DNA from: an uncultured Erythrobacteraceae bacterium
GTDB lineage: Bacteria > Pseudomonadota > Alphaproteobacteria > Sphingomonadales > Sphingomonadaceae
NCBI GenBank assembly: GCA_946482075.1
Contig: CAMLQG010000022.1
Span: 1-41,647, forward strand
Length of the DNA: 41,647 bases
Reading direction: 5' to 3'
Part shown: one piece after another, positions 31,950 through 39,576 of the stretch
How positions within the stretch are numbered: position 1 is the first letter of the stretch
Layout: each line of letters opens with the position of its first letter
Notes under the pieces: generated by a model
Database searches by the model: none
Seen by the model: only the letters and a program-made list of their open reading frames with translations
Told to the model about the DNA's origin: nothing
Position numbers and translations under genes: made by a program

Positions 31950-33170
31950 ATGCTGCCGCTGGAGGGGATTCGCGTACTCGCGCTCGAGCAATATTATGCG
32001 GGGAATATCGGAAGTCTGATCCTGCGCCGCTTCGGCGCAGAGGTCATCAAGATCGAGATGCCGGGCGAAGGCGACGCCATGCGGCATATCGGCCCGCGAG
32101 ACGAGGGAAGTGACGGCCGCACCCGCAGCCTTTCCGAGTTGCGCGTCATGCTGGGCAAGAAAAGCGTGGCGGTGGACATGGCCAAGCCCGAGGGCAAGGA
32201 GATCGTGCTGGCGCTCGCCGGACAAAGTGATGTCGTCTGGTCGAACATGAAGCCGTCCTCGCTGCGCAAGCTCGGCTTCACATTCGATGCGTTCAAGGAT
32301 CGCAATCCCGAGATCATCTACACCACACTGTCGGGCTTTGGTCATGACGACGTTCTGTCCGATGGCCCGATGGGCGATTGGGTGGCGTTCGACATCATTG
32401 CGCAGGGCCTGGCGGGCTTGTTGTTCCGCACCGAAACGGAGAGCGACGAGCCGCGCTATAACGGCGTGGCGCTGGGTGATCAGGTCACCGCGCTGCAAGC
32501 GGTCATCGGTACGGTCATGGCGCTTTATCGGCGCGACAGGGAAGGCGGCGCGCAGCGCGTGGATGTCGCCATGCACGACGCGATGCTGCAGCTCAACGAG
32601 CTTTCGCTCGCCTTTACCGGCTGGACCGGCAAGCCCCCGTCGCGCGGCCGTTCCAGCACCAGTTCCCCCTATGGCGCGTTCCGCAGCGGAGACGGTTTCG
32701 TCAATATCGCGGTGGGCGGCACGCCGGTCTGGCGGCGCTTCGCCAGAGCCATCGGACGCGAGGATCTGGTGGACGATCCCCGTTTCAAGGAAGCGCGCAG
32801 CCGCGTCGCCAACAATTCCGAGCTGGAAGCGATCGTGACCGAGTGGACGCTGGCGCGCACCACGGACGAGATCGTGACCGTCATGCATGCGGTCGGGGTT
32901 CCTTCGGCGCCGGTCTATACTCTGCCGCAGGTGCTGGAGAGCCCGCAATTGGCCCCGCGCAACATGCTCTACACGATCGACGATCCGGTGATCGGCAAGC
33001 GCCGCGTCATCGGCAATCCGATCAAGCTTGCCGGCGTGCCGGACGAACCTTTGGGGGAAGCGCCCGACACCGCGCAGGATACGCGCGCGGTGCTGGCCGA
33101 ATTGCTGGGCATGGATCAGGCGCGGATCGATGAACTGGCCGCCGCCGGGGTCATCGAGACCACCGCATGA
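31950..33170 (+). CDS. CaiB/BaiF family III CoA-transferase
   Basis: A 406-residue protein that matches the full length of family III CoA-transferases. The N-terminal motif LEGIRVLALEQYYAGN and the FGAEVIKIEMPGEGDAMR segment bind CoA. The catalytic Asp is most likely Asp177 in GVALGDQVTALQAV. LVDDPRF and TAPRNML-like segments follow in the small domain. It transfers CoA between an acyl-CoA donor and an acid acceptor, so it can activate the substrate without ATP or recycle CoA. In bile-acid-degrading bacteria a family member (BaiF/BaiK) does this for steroid acids. It is four bases behind the dehydratase gene and overlaps the aldolase-like gene by four bases (ATGA). Confidence 0.92.
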   Translation: MLPLEGIRVLALEQYYAGNIGSLILRRFGAEVIKIEMPGEGDAMRHIGPRDEGSDGRTRSLSELRVMLGKKSVAVDMAKPEGKEIVLALAGQSDVVWSNMKPSSLRKLGFTFDAFKDRNPEIIYTTLSGFGHDDVLSDGPMGDWVAFDIIAQGLAGLLFRTETESDEPRYNGVALGDQVTALQAVIGTVMALYRRDREGGAQRVDVAMHDAMLQLNELSLAFTGWTGKPPSRGRSSTSSPYGAFRSGDGFVNIAVGGTPVWRRFARAIGREDLVDDPRFKEARSRVANNSELEAIVTEWTLARTTDEIVTVMHAVGVPSAPVYTLPQVLESPQLAPRNMLYTIDDPVIGKRRVIGNPIKLAGVPDEPLGEAPDTAQDTRAVLAELLGMDQARIDELAAAGVIETTA

Positions 33171-34318
33171 GCAAGGCGCGGATTACCGGCGCATACGACA
33201 CGGCGGTGGGCGAGCTTCCGGGCTCCACCTGCATGGGTCTGCATGCCGAAGCGGCGCTGGGCGCGGTGGCGGATGCGGGGCTGCGCCTGTCCGACATCGA
33301 TGGCGTTATCTGCGCCTATTCCTTCACCGAACCGCACCTGATGCTGGCCTCGGTCTTCTGCGAGCATCTGGGCGTCCGGCCGAACGTCAACTTCGCGATC
33401 CAGGCGGGTGGGGCGACGGCGGTGATCATGCTGATGCAGGCGGCGGCGCTCGTCGAAAGCGGGCAGTGCCGCCATGTGCTGATCGTGGCCGGCGACAATC
33501 GGGTGACCGGCATGAGCCGCGACGGTGCGGTGGCCGCGCTTTCCGAGGTCGGGCACCAGCAGTTCGAGCGGCCCTATGGCATTTCGGTGCCGGCATCCTA
33601 TGCGCTGGTCGCCCAGCGCTACATCCATGAATATGGCGCCACGCTGGAGGAGCTCGCGGCGATCGCGGTGCAGCATCGCGAACATGCCGCGCGCCATCCC
33701 CAGGCGCACAAGCGCGATCCGCTGACGATCGCGGATGTGATGGCTTCGCGCGTGATCTCCTCGCCGCTCAGGATTTTCGATTGCTGCCTGATCTCGGATG
33801 GCGGCGCGGCGCTGGTCGTCAGCGCGGCGGATGCTGGCGCCGATACGCCGCAGCCGCGCATCGATGTGCTGGGCTGCGGGCAGGGGCATACGCATGAACA
33901 TATCAGCCAGGCCCCATCCCTCACCGATTTCGGTTGCAAGCAATCCAGCGCGATCGCTTTCGGCAAGGCGGGCGTCGCGGTGAAGGATATCGACGTCGCG
34001 GAAATCTACGACAGCTTCACCATCACTCTGCTGGTGGAGCTGGAATCGATCGGCTTCTTCGAACGCGGCGCTGCGGGTCAGGCTGCGCTGAAAGGCGCGC
34101 TGGGGTTGGGCGGGGCGCTGCCCTGCAACACCCATGGCGGCCTCCTGTCCTACGGCCATTCGGGTGCCGCGGGCGGCATGTTCCATATCGTCGAAGCGGT
34201 TCGCCAGTTGCGCGGACAAGCCGATGCGCGGCAAGTGAAGGGCGCGAGCCTCGCTTTCGTGCATGGCGATGGCGGCATCCTGTCCGCTCATTGTTCCGCC
34301 GTGCTGGGGAGGGTGTGA
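33167..34318 (+). CDS. Thiolase-fold SCP-x/Ltp2-like protein lacking the catalytic Cys
   Basis: A 383-residue thiolase-superfamily protein. At the place of the nucleophilic Cys (normally C-A-S-G) the sequence is FAIQAGGATAV, so Gln79 replaces Cys. The C-terminal half keeps VAEIYDSFT, the His motif GGLLSYGHSGAAGG and a late HGDGGILS. Loss of the Cys together with a DUF35 partner is the hallmark of Ltp2-type proteins, which with ChsH2(DUF35) perform retro-aldol cleavage of steroid side-chain CoA thioesters. The gene overlaps the CoA-transferase by four bases and the DUF35 gene by one base (TGATG). A CoA-ester aldolase is therefore more likely than a thiolase; activity is inferred. Confidence 0.88.
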   Translation: MSKARITGAYDTAVGELPGSTCMGLHAEAALGAVADAGLRLSDIDGVICAYSFTEPHLMLASVFCEHLGVRPNVNFAIQAGGATAVIMLMQAAALVESGQCRHVLIVAGDNRVTGMSRDGAVAALSEVGHQQFERPYGISVPASYALVAQRYIHEYGATLEELAAIAVQHREHAARHPQAHKRDPLTIADVMASRVISSPLRIFDCCLISDGGAALVVSAADAGADTPQPRIDVLGCGQGHTHEHISQAPSLTDFGCKQSSAIAFGKAGVAVKDIDVAEIYDSFTITLLVELESIGFFERGAAGQAALKGALGLGGALPCNTHGGLLSYGHSGAAGGMFHIVEAVRQLRGQADARQVKGASLAFVHGDGGILSAHCSAVLGRV

Positions 34319-34713
34319 TGGCTATCCCCTTGCCGAAGCCCAATGCGGATACGCAGCCGTTCTGGGATGCCACCGCCGAAGGCCGGCTGATCTACCAATT
34401 CTGCCCCGCTTGCGAGAAAGCGCAGTTCTATCCGCGCAGCACCTGTCTTGCCTGCCAGGGCGGATCGCTCGAATGGCGGGAATCGCGTGGGCTTGGCACG
34501 ATCGCCACATTCACCGAAGTGCTGCGCGCGCCGACCGCCGCTTTCCGCGACATGGCGCCCTATGTGATCGCGCTGGTCGATCTCGACGAAGGCTTCCGCA
34601 TGATGGTGAACATCGTCGACGGCGAGCGGGCCGCGATTGCGATCGGCGCACGCACGCGCACGGTCTTCCGCGAGGTCGACGGATTCACGCTGCCGCAGGG
34701 CGCGCTGGCATGA
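34318..34713 (+). CDS. Zn-ribbon/OB-fold DUF35 protein (aldolase partner)
   Basis: A 131-residue protein. The N-terminal zinc ribbon has two CxxC pairs (FCPACEK and CLACQGG) at ~residues 31-50, followed by an OB fold (GLGTIATFTEV, VIALVDLDEGFRMMVNI). DUF35 proteins bind thiolase-fold enzymes; in steroid catabolism ChsH2(DUF35) is needed for Ltp2 aldolase activity. Its ATG shares a base with the stop of the thiolase-like gene, which strongly suggests a 1:1 complex. It overlaps the next hotdog gene by four bases. Confidence 0.92.
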   Translation: MAIPLPKPNADTQPFWDATAEGRLIYQFCPACEKAQFYPRSTCLACQGGSLEWRESRGLGTIATFTEVLRAPTAAFRDMAPYVIALVDLDEGFRMMVNIVDGERAAIAIGARTRTVFREVDGFTLPQGALA

Positions 34714-35108
34714 GCGAAAGCCCGATCCTTTTCGCGGATTTCGTGGCGGGCCGGCGGATGGGCGAGACGACCGAGACCGTCACCCAGGCGCAGCTGGATG
34801 ACTGGGCCGAGCTCTATCCCTGGGACGCGCCGCGGGGCGGCATCATGCCGCGCGGCATGGCCACCGTGCTGATGATGCGCGCTTATCTCGAAGTGGTCAG
34901 CCCCCGCCCACCGGGCAATCTCCATGTGCGTCAGCAGATGCGGCTCCATGCGCCGATGCGTGCGGGCGATCCCGTCACTACCGCGATCACGTGCCGGACG
35001 AAGGAATTGAAGGGCGAGCGGCGCAAGCTCGAACTGCTCGCTCGAGGCGAAGGAAGCGATGGCGGCTTGCTCTATGAGGGCGTCATCACGCTCTACTGGG
35101 CGGCCTGA
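34710..35108 (+). CDS. Small hotdog protein, probably non-catalytic hydratase subunit
   Basis: A 132-residue single hotdog domain (MaoC-dehydratase-N type). It has IMPRGMATVLMMRAYLEVV as the central hot-dog helix. The Asp/His hydratase pair seen in active MaoC enzymes is absent, and the segment where it should be reads WAELYPWDAPRGG. The gene overlaps the DUF35 gene by four bases and is followed one base later by a catalytic-type MaoC gene. The pair resembles two-gene heteromeric hydratases such as ChsH1-ChsH2 or HadAB, in which one subunit lacks the catalytic residues. It probably binds the bulky acyl chain. Confidence 0.8.
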   Translation: MSESPILFADFVAGRRMGETTETVTQAQLDDWAELYPWDAPRGGIMPRGMATVLMMRAYLEVVSPRPPGNLHVRQQMRLHAPMRAGDPVTTAITCRTKELKGERRKLELLARGEGSDGGLLYEGVITLYWAA

Positions 35109-35109
35109 C

Positions 35110-35490
35110 ATGGGTTTCACGCAGCCCAAGCTGGAGCCGGTCGCTATCGATGTCGATCAGGCGGCGATCCTTCGCTATGCGGCGGTGACAGGCGATTACA
35201 ATCCGATCCATGTCGATCCCGAATTCGCCGCGAAGACCGAGATGGGCGGCGTCATCGCGCATGGCTCCATGTCGCTCAACCTGATCTGGCAGGCGCTGGA
35301 GCGCACGATGGGAAACGAGCGGCTGGATGAAGTCGAACTCGATATCCGCTTTCGCCGCCCGGTCCGCCTCGGCGATCGGATCGAAGCTGGCGGCGTCCTG
35401 GAAGCGGATGAGCGCGCCTATCGCGTCTGGGCGCGCAACCAGCGGGGCGAGGACGTGATCGAGGGCAGCGCCCGTCTGACCGGCAGTTGA
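35110..35490 (+). CDS. MaoC-family enoyl-CoA hydratase, catalytic subunit
   Basis: A 126-residue hotdog protein. The hydratase-2 motif is intact: YAAVTGDYNPIHVDPEFAAK, with catalytic Asp29 and His34, followed by GGVIAHGSMSLNL. These enzymes add water to trans-2-enoyl-CoA to give 3-hydroxyacyl-CoA. The start is one base after the stop of the preceding hotdog gene, so the two are likely subunits of one heteromer. The 3-hydroxyacyl-CoA product is the expected substrate for the aldolase-like protein encoded upstream. It is the last gene of the run. Confidence 0.92.
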   Translation: MGFTQPKLEPVAIDVDQAAILRYAAVTGDYNPIHVDPEFAAKTEMGGVIAHGSMSLNLIWQALERTMGNERLDEVELDIRFRRPVRLGDRIEAGGVLEADERAYRVWARNQRGEDVIEGSARLTGS

Positions 35491-35551
35491 GCCGTGACGA
35501 TATCGTTCTTCGTCGTGCGCAGACCGGGTTTGGAAATAGCGTCTCCGGCGG

Positions 35552-36478
35552 TCAACTCAGGCGCTGCTTTTCTGCCATGCGCCACAACAGCTCGGCGGGT
35601 TTGCGCAACGCATCTGATCGGCGCATCAGGCCCCAGCGCACGATCAGGCGCGGATCGCTGATGGCGCGCACTTCCATGTCCTCGCGCACTTCCGGCATCG
35701 TGTCGGAGAAGTCCGGTACCAGCGTGGCCACTCCCATCAGCGTGGCGTAGCGCAGGAGGGCCGTGAACGCGAGCTCCGGGCAGTCGCGCCAGCGGACATC
35801 GTGGTCCTTGAGGGCAGTGCGCAGCCAGGGAAAGATCTCGGTGTGGTAGCTGTCCTGTAGCACCATGATCTCCGCGCCCTGCAGGCTGCCGGTGAGCGAG
35901 TGGGCGTAGGCCGGGGTCACCGCCTTGGGCACCAGCAGGCAGAGATCGTATTCGTAGAGCGGCAGCATGGTGATGTCGTGCCCTTCGGGGAACGGCGCGC
36001 TGGTGAGGATGAGATCGAGCTCGCCTCGCCGGAGACCGTCGAACAGCTCGTTGGGCGTGCGGCTGACCATCTGCAGGTCGATATCGGTCTCCTGCGCCAT
36101 GAAGCGGGCGAGGAGCTTGTTGCGTTCGGGCATGTAGAGCGTGATCGGATCGACGCCCAGCACCAGCCGGCCGCGGTCGGTCTGGCGCAACTCGCGGATC
36201 TGCTCGGTCGCTTCGGCCAGGGCCGCGAAGAGCCTTGCGGCGATCCGATAGAGCTCTCGCCCCTGCGCAGTGATCGTAACCGGCTTCCCGCGCGAACGTT
36301 CGACCAGCGTCAGGCCGACCATAGCTTCCAGCGCGCTGAGCTGGCTCGATACCCAGGGCTGGGCCGTGTTGAGCCGCCGGGCAGCGCCGGTCAGCGAGGC
36401 TTCCTCCACGATCGCCATGAAGGTCCGCAGCTTGCGGACATCGGTGAGGATGGTCTGGATGCGGGGCGTGATGTCCAT
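35552..36478 (-). CDS. LysR-family transcriptional regulator
   Basis: A 308-residue LysR-type regulator. The N-terminal HTH (~15-75) reads LRTFMAIVEEASLTGAARRL, TAQPWVSSQLSALEAMVG. The periplasmic-binding-protein-like effector domain includes RGRLVLGVDPITLYMP. LysR proteins usually activate a divergent gene when bound to a pathway intermediate. It is divergent from the luciferase-like gene at 36668, and a perfect 8-bp inverted repeat (36559-36581) lies between them, a good candidate binding site. It is convergent with the MaoC gene. Confidence 0.92.
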   Translation of the reverse strand: MDITPRIQTILTDVRKLRTFMAIVEEASLTGAARRLNTAQPWVSSQLSALEAMVGLTLVERSRGKPVTITAQGRELYRIAARLFAALAEATEQIRELRQTDRGRLVLGVDPITLYMPERNKLLARFMAQETDIDLQMVSRTPNELFDGLRRGELDLILTSAPFPEGHDITMLPLYEYDLCLLVPKAVTPAYAHSLTGSLQGAEIMVLQDSYHTEIFPWLRTALKDHDVRWRDCPELAFTALLRYATLMGVATLVPDFSDTMPEVREDMEVRAISDPRLIVRWGLMRRSDALRKPAELLWRMAEKQRLS

Positions 36479-36558
36479 AGGCTGGTGATATAGGTTCGAG
36501 CCGTATTGGTAGGATTAGGTGATGAAACACAGGCGCGGCAAAGCGGAATTCGGTCATA

Positions 36559-36581
36559 ACATATAGCAAAATACTATATGT
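36559..36581. promoter_or_regulatory. LysR operator candidate ACATATAG-N7-CTATATGT
   Basis: A perfect 8-bp inverted repeat with a 7-base spacer sits in the 189-base region between the divergent lysR-type and luciferase-like genes. The AT-rich dyad (T-N11-A spacing inside it) is typical of LysR sites. It is 86 bases upstream of the luciferase-like ATG. Confidence 0.65.
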
Positions 36582-36667
36582 TGAAACGTCATACATATTG
36601 GACGACGGCGCCCGTCCGCGGCAGACTCGGCGCATAAGATCGAGAGGATTGCCGAAAGGACACGCCC

Positions 36668-37765
36668 ATGCAGATCGGCGTTCTGTTCACCTTCCAGAAC
36701 TTCCTCAACCGCCTGTCGGACAAGGAAGCCTATGAGCGCGATCTCGCGCTGGCCGAACTGGTCGAGCCGATGGGCTATGACTGGATCAGCGCGGTGGAAC
36801 ACCACTTCACCAGCTACGCCATGTCGCCCGGCAATCTCCAGTTCCTGAGCTGGATCGCCGCGCGCACCAGCCGCATTGGGCTGATGCCCGGCGCGGTGAT
36901 CCTGCCGTGGAACAATCCGCTGCGCGTCGTGGAGCAGATGATCATGCTCGATCATTTGTCCAAGGGCCGCGCGATCCTCGGCATCGGGCGCGGCCTCGCC
37001 ATTCGCGAATACAAGGCCTTCGGCATCGACATGAACGAGGCGCGCGACCGCTTCAACGAAGCTGCCGAAGTGATCGTGCGCGGGGTGGAGACGGGCGTGG
37101 TCCAGGGCGAGGGGCCGTTCTACCCCTACCAGCCCACCACTGTGCGCCCCGGCCCCTATGCGAGCTTCCGCGACCGGTTCAACTGTGTCGCCATGTCGCC
37201 CGACACCGTGCCGATCTGCGCGCGGCTGGGCGGAAGGCTGATGAGCTTCGCGATCAAGCCGTGGGAAGCGCTCGCCCCGCAATTCGACGAATACCGCACC
37301 CTGTTCGAACAGCATCATGGCCGCAAAGCGCTGCCGCCGATGTGCGTCGATTCCTGCTTCTGCGACGAGAGCGCGGATCGGGCGGAGGAAATGGCCCGCG
37401 AATGCATCACCAACTACTACATCACCGTGATGGATCACTACGAGATGGCGGGCGAGCATTTCCGCGATCTCAAGGGCTATTCGGGCTATGCCGAAAGTGC
37501 CGACGCCCTGCGCGCGGCGGGGATGGATGCGGGCGCGGAAGGCTATTTCCACGCCAATCTCTGGGGTTCGCCGCAGCAGATCCTCGACCGGCTGGACCAG
37601 CGGCGCGACATCGTCGGCGATTTCGACCTGATGCTGTCGCTCAGCTTCGGCGGCCTCTCCCAGGCGGAAGTCACCAATTCCATGCGGCTGATCGCGGAGA
37701 AGGTGCTGCCCGAAGTCCGCTCGTGGGAGCATAGCGAAGCCCGGGAATTGAGCACGGCGGGATAG
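36668..37765 (+). CDS. LLM-class flavin-dependent oxidoreductase
   Basis: A 365-residue luciferase-like TIM barrel. It starts MQIGVLFTFQNFLNRLSDKE, then MGYDWISAVEHHFTSYAMSP, with LPWNNPLRVVEQMIMLDHL and ILGIGRGLAIREYKAFGID. It is a different branch from both other luciferase-like proteins of this window. Reduced FMN would come from a reductase encoded elsewhere. It is probably activated by the divergent LysR protein through the palindrome upstream. The SDR gene follows ten bases after its stop, so the two form an operon. Substrate unknown. Confidence 0.9.
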   Translation: MQIGVLFTFQNFLNRLSDKEAYERDLALAELVEPMGYDWISAVEHHFTSYAMSPGNLQFLSWIAARTSRIGLMPGAVILPWNNPLRVVEQMIMLDHLSKGRAILGIGRGLAIREYKAFGIDMNEARDRFNEAAEVIVRGVETGVVQGEGPFYPYQPTTVRPGPYASFRDRFNCVAMSPDTVPICARLGGRLMSFAIKPWEALAPQFDEYRTLFEQHHGRKALPPMCVDSCFCDESADRAEEMARECITNYYITVMDHYEMAGEHFRDLKGYSGYAESADALRAAGMDAGAEGYFHANLWGSPQQILDRLDQRRDIVGDFDLMLSLSFGGLSQAEVTNSMRLIAEKVLPEVRSWEHSEARELSTAG

Positions 37766-37775
37766 GGTGGCTCCG

Positions 37776-38549
37776 ATGCATGATTTCCTTCGATACCCGC
37801 CCGACGCGGCGATCGTCGTCACCGGTGCCGGCAGCGGAATCGGCGAAGCGATCGCGCTCACCGCAGGCAGGCTAGCCCTTCGGGTCGCGGCCTGGGATCT
37901 GTCTGCGGACGCGGCGGAACGCACCACGCGGGCGATTGCCGACCAGGGGGGAACGGCGATCGCCTGCGCGGGCGACATGGCGGATGGCGCGGCGGTGGCG
38001 CGGTGCTGGGCGCGCACGACCGCGGCGTTCGGCCCGGTCGCATGCCTTGCCGCCGCCGCCGGCCCGCCGAGCTTCGGCGACAAGGATTTCACCGCGGCCG
38101 TGAACGTGGCGATAGATTGCATGCGCCTGCCGACCGAAGCCTGGCTGGAACAGCCGGATGCCGGGATGCGGACGGCGGTCTTCCTCTCCTCGGTTCAGGG
38201 GCCGCGCTATGGCGCGGGCGTGCCGTGGTACACGGTCGCGAAAAGCGGAATCGACGGCTATGCCCGTTCGCTCGCCGCGATGCGCCCGGGCGGCATTCGC
38301 GCCAATGCGATCCTGCCCGACTGGATCCAGACCCCGCGCACCGCCCAATATGTCGAGGCGACCGGCGGCGTGGAATGGGACGCCAACCCGATGGGCCGGG
38401 TGGGGCTCGCGCAGGATGTGGCCAATGCGGCGATCTTCCTGCTGTCCCCCGCGGCGGGCTATATCAATGGCATATCGCTGGAAATCGACGGCGGCTCGCA
38501 TCTGCGCTCGCTCGCCTGGATGCGCATGTGGGATGCTTCGAAAGGGTGA
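37776..38549 (+). CDS. Short-chain dehydrogenase/reductase 1
   Basis: A 257-residue SDR. The cofactor loop is VVTGAGSGIGEA (~15-26), a D-M segment (CAGDMADG) follows, and LAAAAGPPSFG replaces the usual NNAG, an atypical feature. The catalytic set is FLSSVQG (Ser), WYTVAKSG (Tyr-x3-Lys). It ends with SLEIDGGSHLRSL. It interconverts an alcohol and a ketone with NAD(P). ATG 37776 is preferred because AGGGTGG lies seven bases upstream; a GTG at 37767 is the alternative. It is coupled to the luciferase-like gene and faces a REP-like hairpin at its 3' end. Confidence 0.9.
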   Translation: MHDFLRYPPDAAIVVTGAGSGIGEAIALTAGRLALRVAAWDLSADAAERTTRAIADQGGTAIACAGDMADGAAVARCWARTTAAFGPVACLAAAAGPPSFGDKDFTAAVNVAIDCMRLPTEAWLEQPDAGMRTAVFLSSVQGPRYGAGVPWYTVAKSGIDGYARSLAAMRPGGIRANAILPDWIQTPRTAQYVEATGGVEWDANPMGRVGLAQDVANAAIFLLSPAAGYINGISLEIDGGSHLRSLAWMRMWDASKG

Positions 38550-38576
38550 CCAAATCAGGTACACGCTTGTCCTGGG

Positions 38577-38594
38577 TTCCCGCTTCCGCGGGAA
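38577..38594. terminator. REP-like hairpin between convergent SDR genes
   Basis: TTCCCGC-TTCC-GCGGGAA is a perfect 7-bp stem followed by TGACGA. Read on the other strand it is the common CGTCATTCCCGC repeat unit. Placed in the 60-base gap between two convergent genes, it is likely to stop transcription from both sides. Confidence 0.6.
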
Positions 38595-38609
38595 TGACGA
38601 ATATTTGGA

Positions 38610-39395
38610 TCAATCCGCCCGCTTCGCCAGCACCGCTTCCTTGCTGAGATATTTGGTGGTGCTCCACCCGCCATCCACCGCCAGCGTCTGCCCGTTGATG
38701 AAGCCGCCTTCTTCCGAAGCGAGGAAATGGACCGCATTGGCGATGTCCTCCGCCGTGCCCATCCGGTCGAACGGCGTGAATTCCTGGTTCACGCGGCGGA
38801 ACGGTTCGCTGTTCCAATATTCCTCGATCATCGCGGTGCGCACCACGCTGGGGGCGACGAGGTTGCAGCGAATGCCGTCGGGGCCAAGTTCGATCGCCGC
38901 ACTTCGGGTAAGGCCGACGAGGCCGGATTTGACGGCGGTGTACATGCCGCCGTTCAGCCCGCCGATCACGCCGAAGGTCGAGCCGATATTGATGATCGAG
39001 GAGCCCGAACGCATCACGCCTGCCGCGGCGCGAATGAAGCGGAACGGGGCTTTCAGCGTCAGGTCGATCAGCTCGTCGACCATATCCTCGTCCGTCCGGC
39101 GCAATTGCGCGAATTTGCCCGATCCGGCATTGTTGACGAGGCAGTCCAGCCGCCCGAATCGCTCCATTGCGGCCGCCACGGCCTGGTCGCCCGCTTGGGG
39201 ATCGGCCACGTCGCAGGCGAAGATCTCGGTCCGGGTGCCGGTACCGATCTCTGCCGTCAGTTCGGCCAACGGGCCTTCGCGGCGGGATACCGCCAGCAGG
39301 TCGAACCCGCCCCGCGCCATGCGCAGCGCGATCGCCTTGCCTATCCCTGCGCTGGCCCCGGTGATGAGCGCGACTGGTTTTTTGTGTTGTGGCAT
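38610..39395 (-). CDS. Short-chain dehydrogenase/reductase 2
   Basis: A 261-residue classical SDR. The cofactor loop is ALITGASAGIGKA (~9-21), then CDVADP, the NNAGSGKF motif, and the catalytic Ser in IINIGSTFG and Tyr-Lys in MYTAVKSG. The end is LAVDGGWSTTKYLS. It is an NAD(P)-dependent oxidoreductase of the FabG-like type, possibly a hydroxysteroid-type dehydrogenase, but substrate cannot be inferred from sequence. The start at 39395 (MPQHKKPVALITG) is chosen because the in-frame upstream extension runs through the REP-like repeat. It is divergent from the acyl-CoA ligase gene. Confidence 0.9.
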   Translation of the reverse strand: MPQHKKPVALITGASAGIGKAIALRMARGGFDLLAVSRREGPLAELTAEIGTGTRTEIFACDVADPQAGDQAVAAAMERFGRLDCLVNNAGSGKFAQLRRTDEDMVDELIDLTLKAPFRFIRAAAGVMRSGSSIINIGSTFGVIGGLNGGMYTAVKSGLVGLTRSAAIELGPDGIRCNLVAPSVVRTAMIEEYWNSEPFRRVNQEFTPFDRMGTAEDIANAVHFLASEEGGFINGQTLAVDGGWSTTKYLSKEAVLAKRAD

Positions 39396-39467
39396 CCGGT
39401 TCTCGCTGAGATTGTGCGCGGGCAGCTTGGCGAAGAGCAGGCGCAAGGGGAAGGCGGATTCCTTCAT

Positions 39468-39548
39468 CGTCATCCCAGCGAAGGCTGGGATCGTTGTGGG
39501 TGGGCCACCGCGCTCCGGTAGAGATGCCAGCCTGCGCTGGCATGACGG
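39468..39548. repeat. Paired REP-like palindrome (copy B)
   Basis: Two facing hairpin units: the left (39468-39492) begins CGTCATCCCAGCGAAGGC, the right (39523-39548), on the other strand, begins CCGTCATGCCAGCGCAGGC. It has the same facing layout and nearly the same spacing as copy A at 24826-24904. It lies between the divergent SDR and ligase genes, so it is unlikely to be a terminator there. Confidence 0.8.
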
Positions 39549-39576
39549 CAAAAAGGAATGAGGGGGAGCACACCAA

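Noticed and set aside
33167..34318. Ordinary acetyl-CoA acetyltransferase (thiolase)
   Set aside because: The nucleophilic Cys is replaced by Gln and a DUF35 gene follows, which fits the Ltp2-type aldolases better.
36485..36515. GGTTCGA motif as part of a tRNA T-arm
   Set aside because: No matching acceptor or anticodon stem surrounds it.
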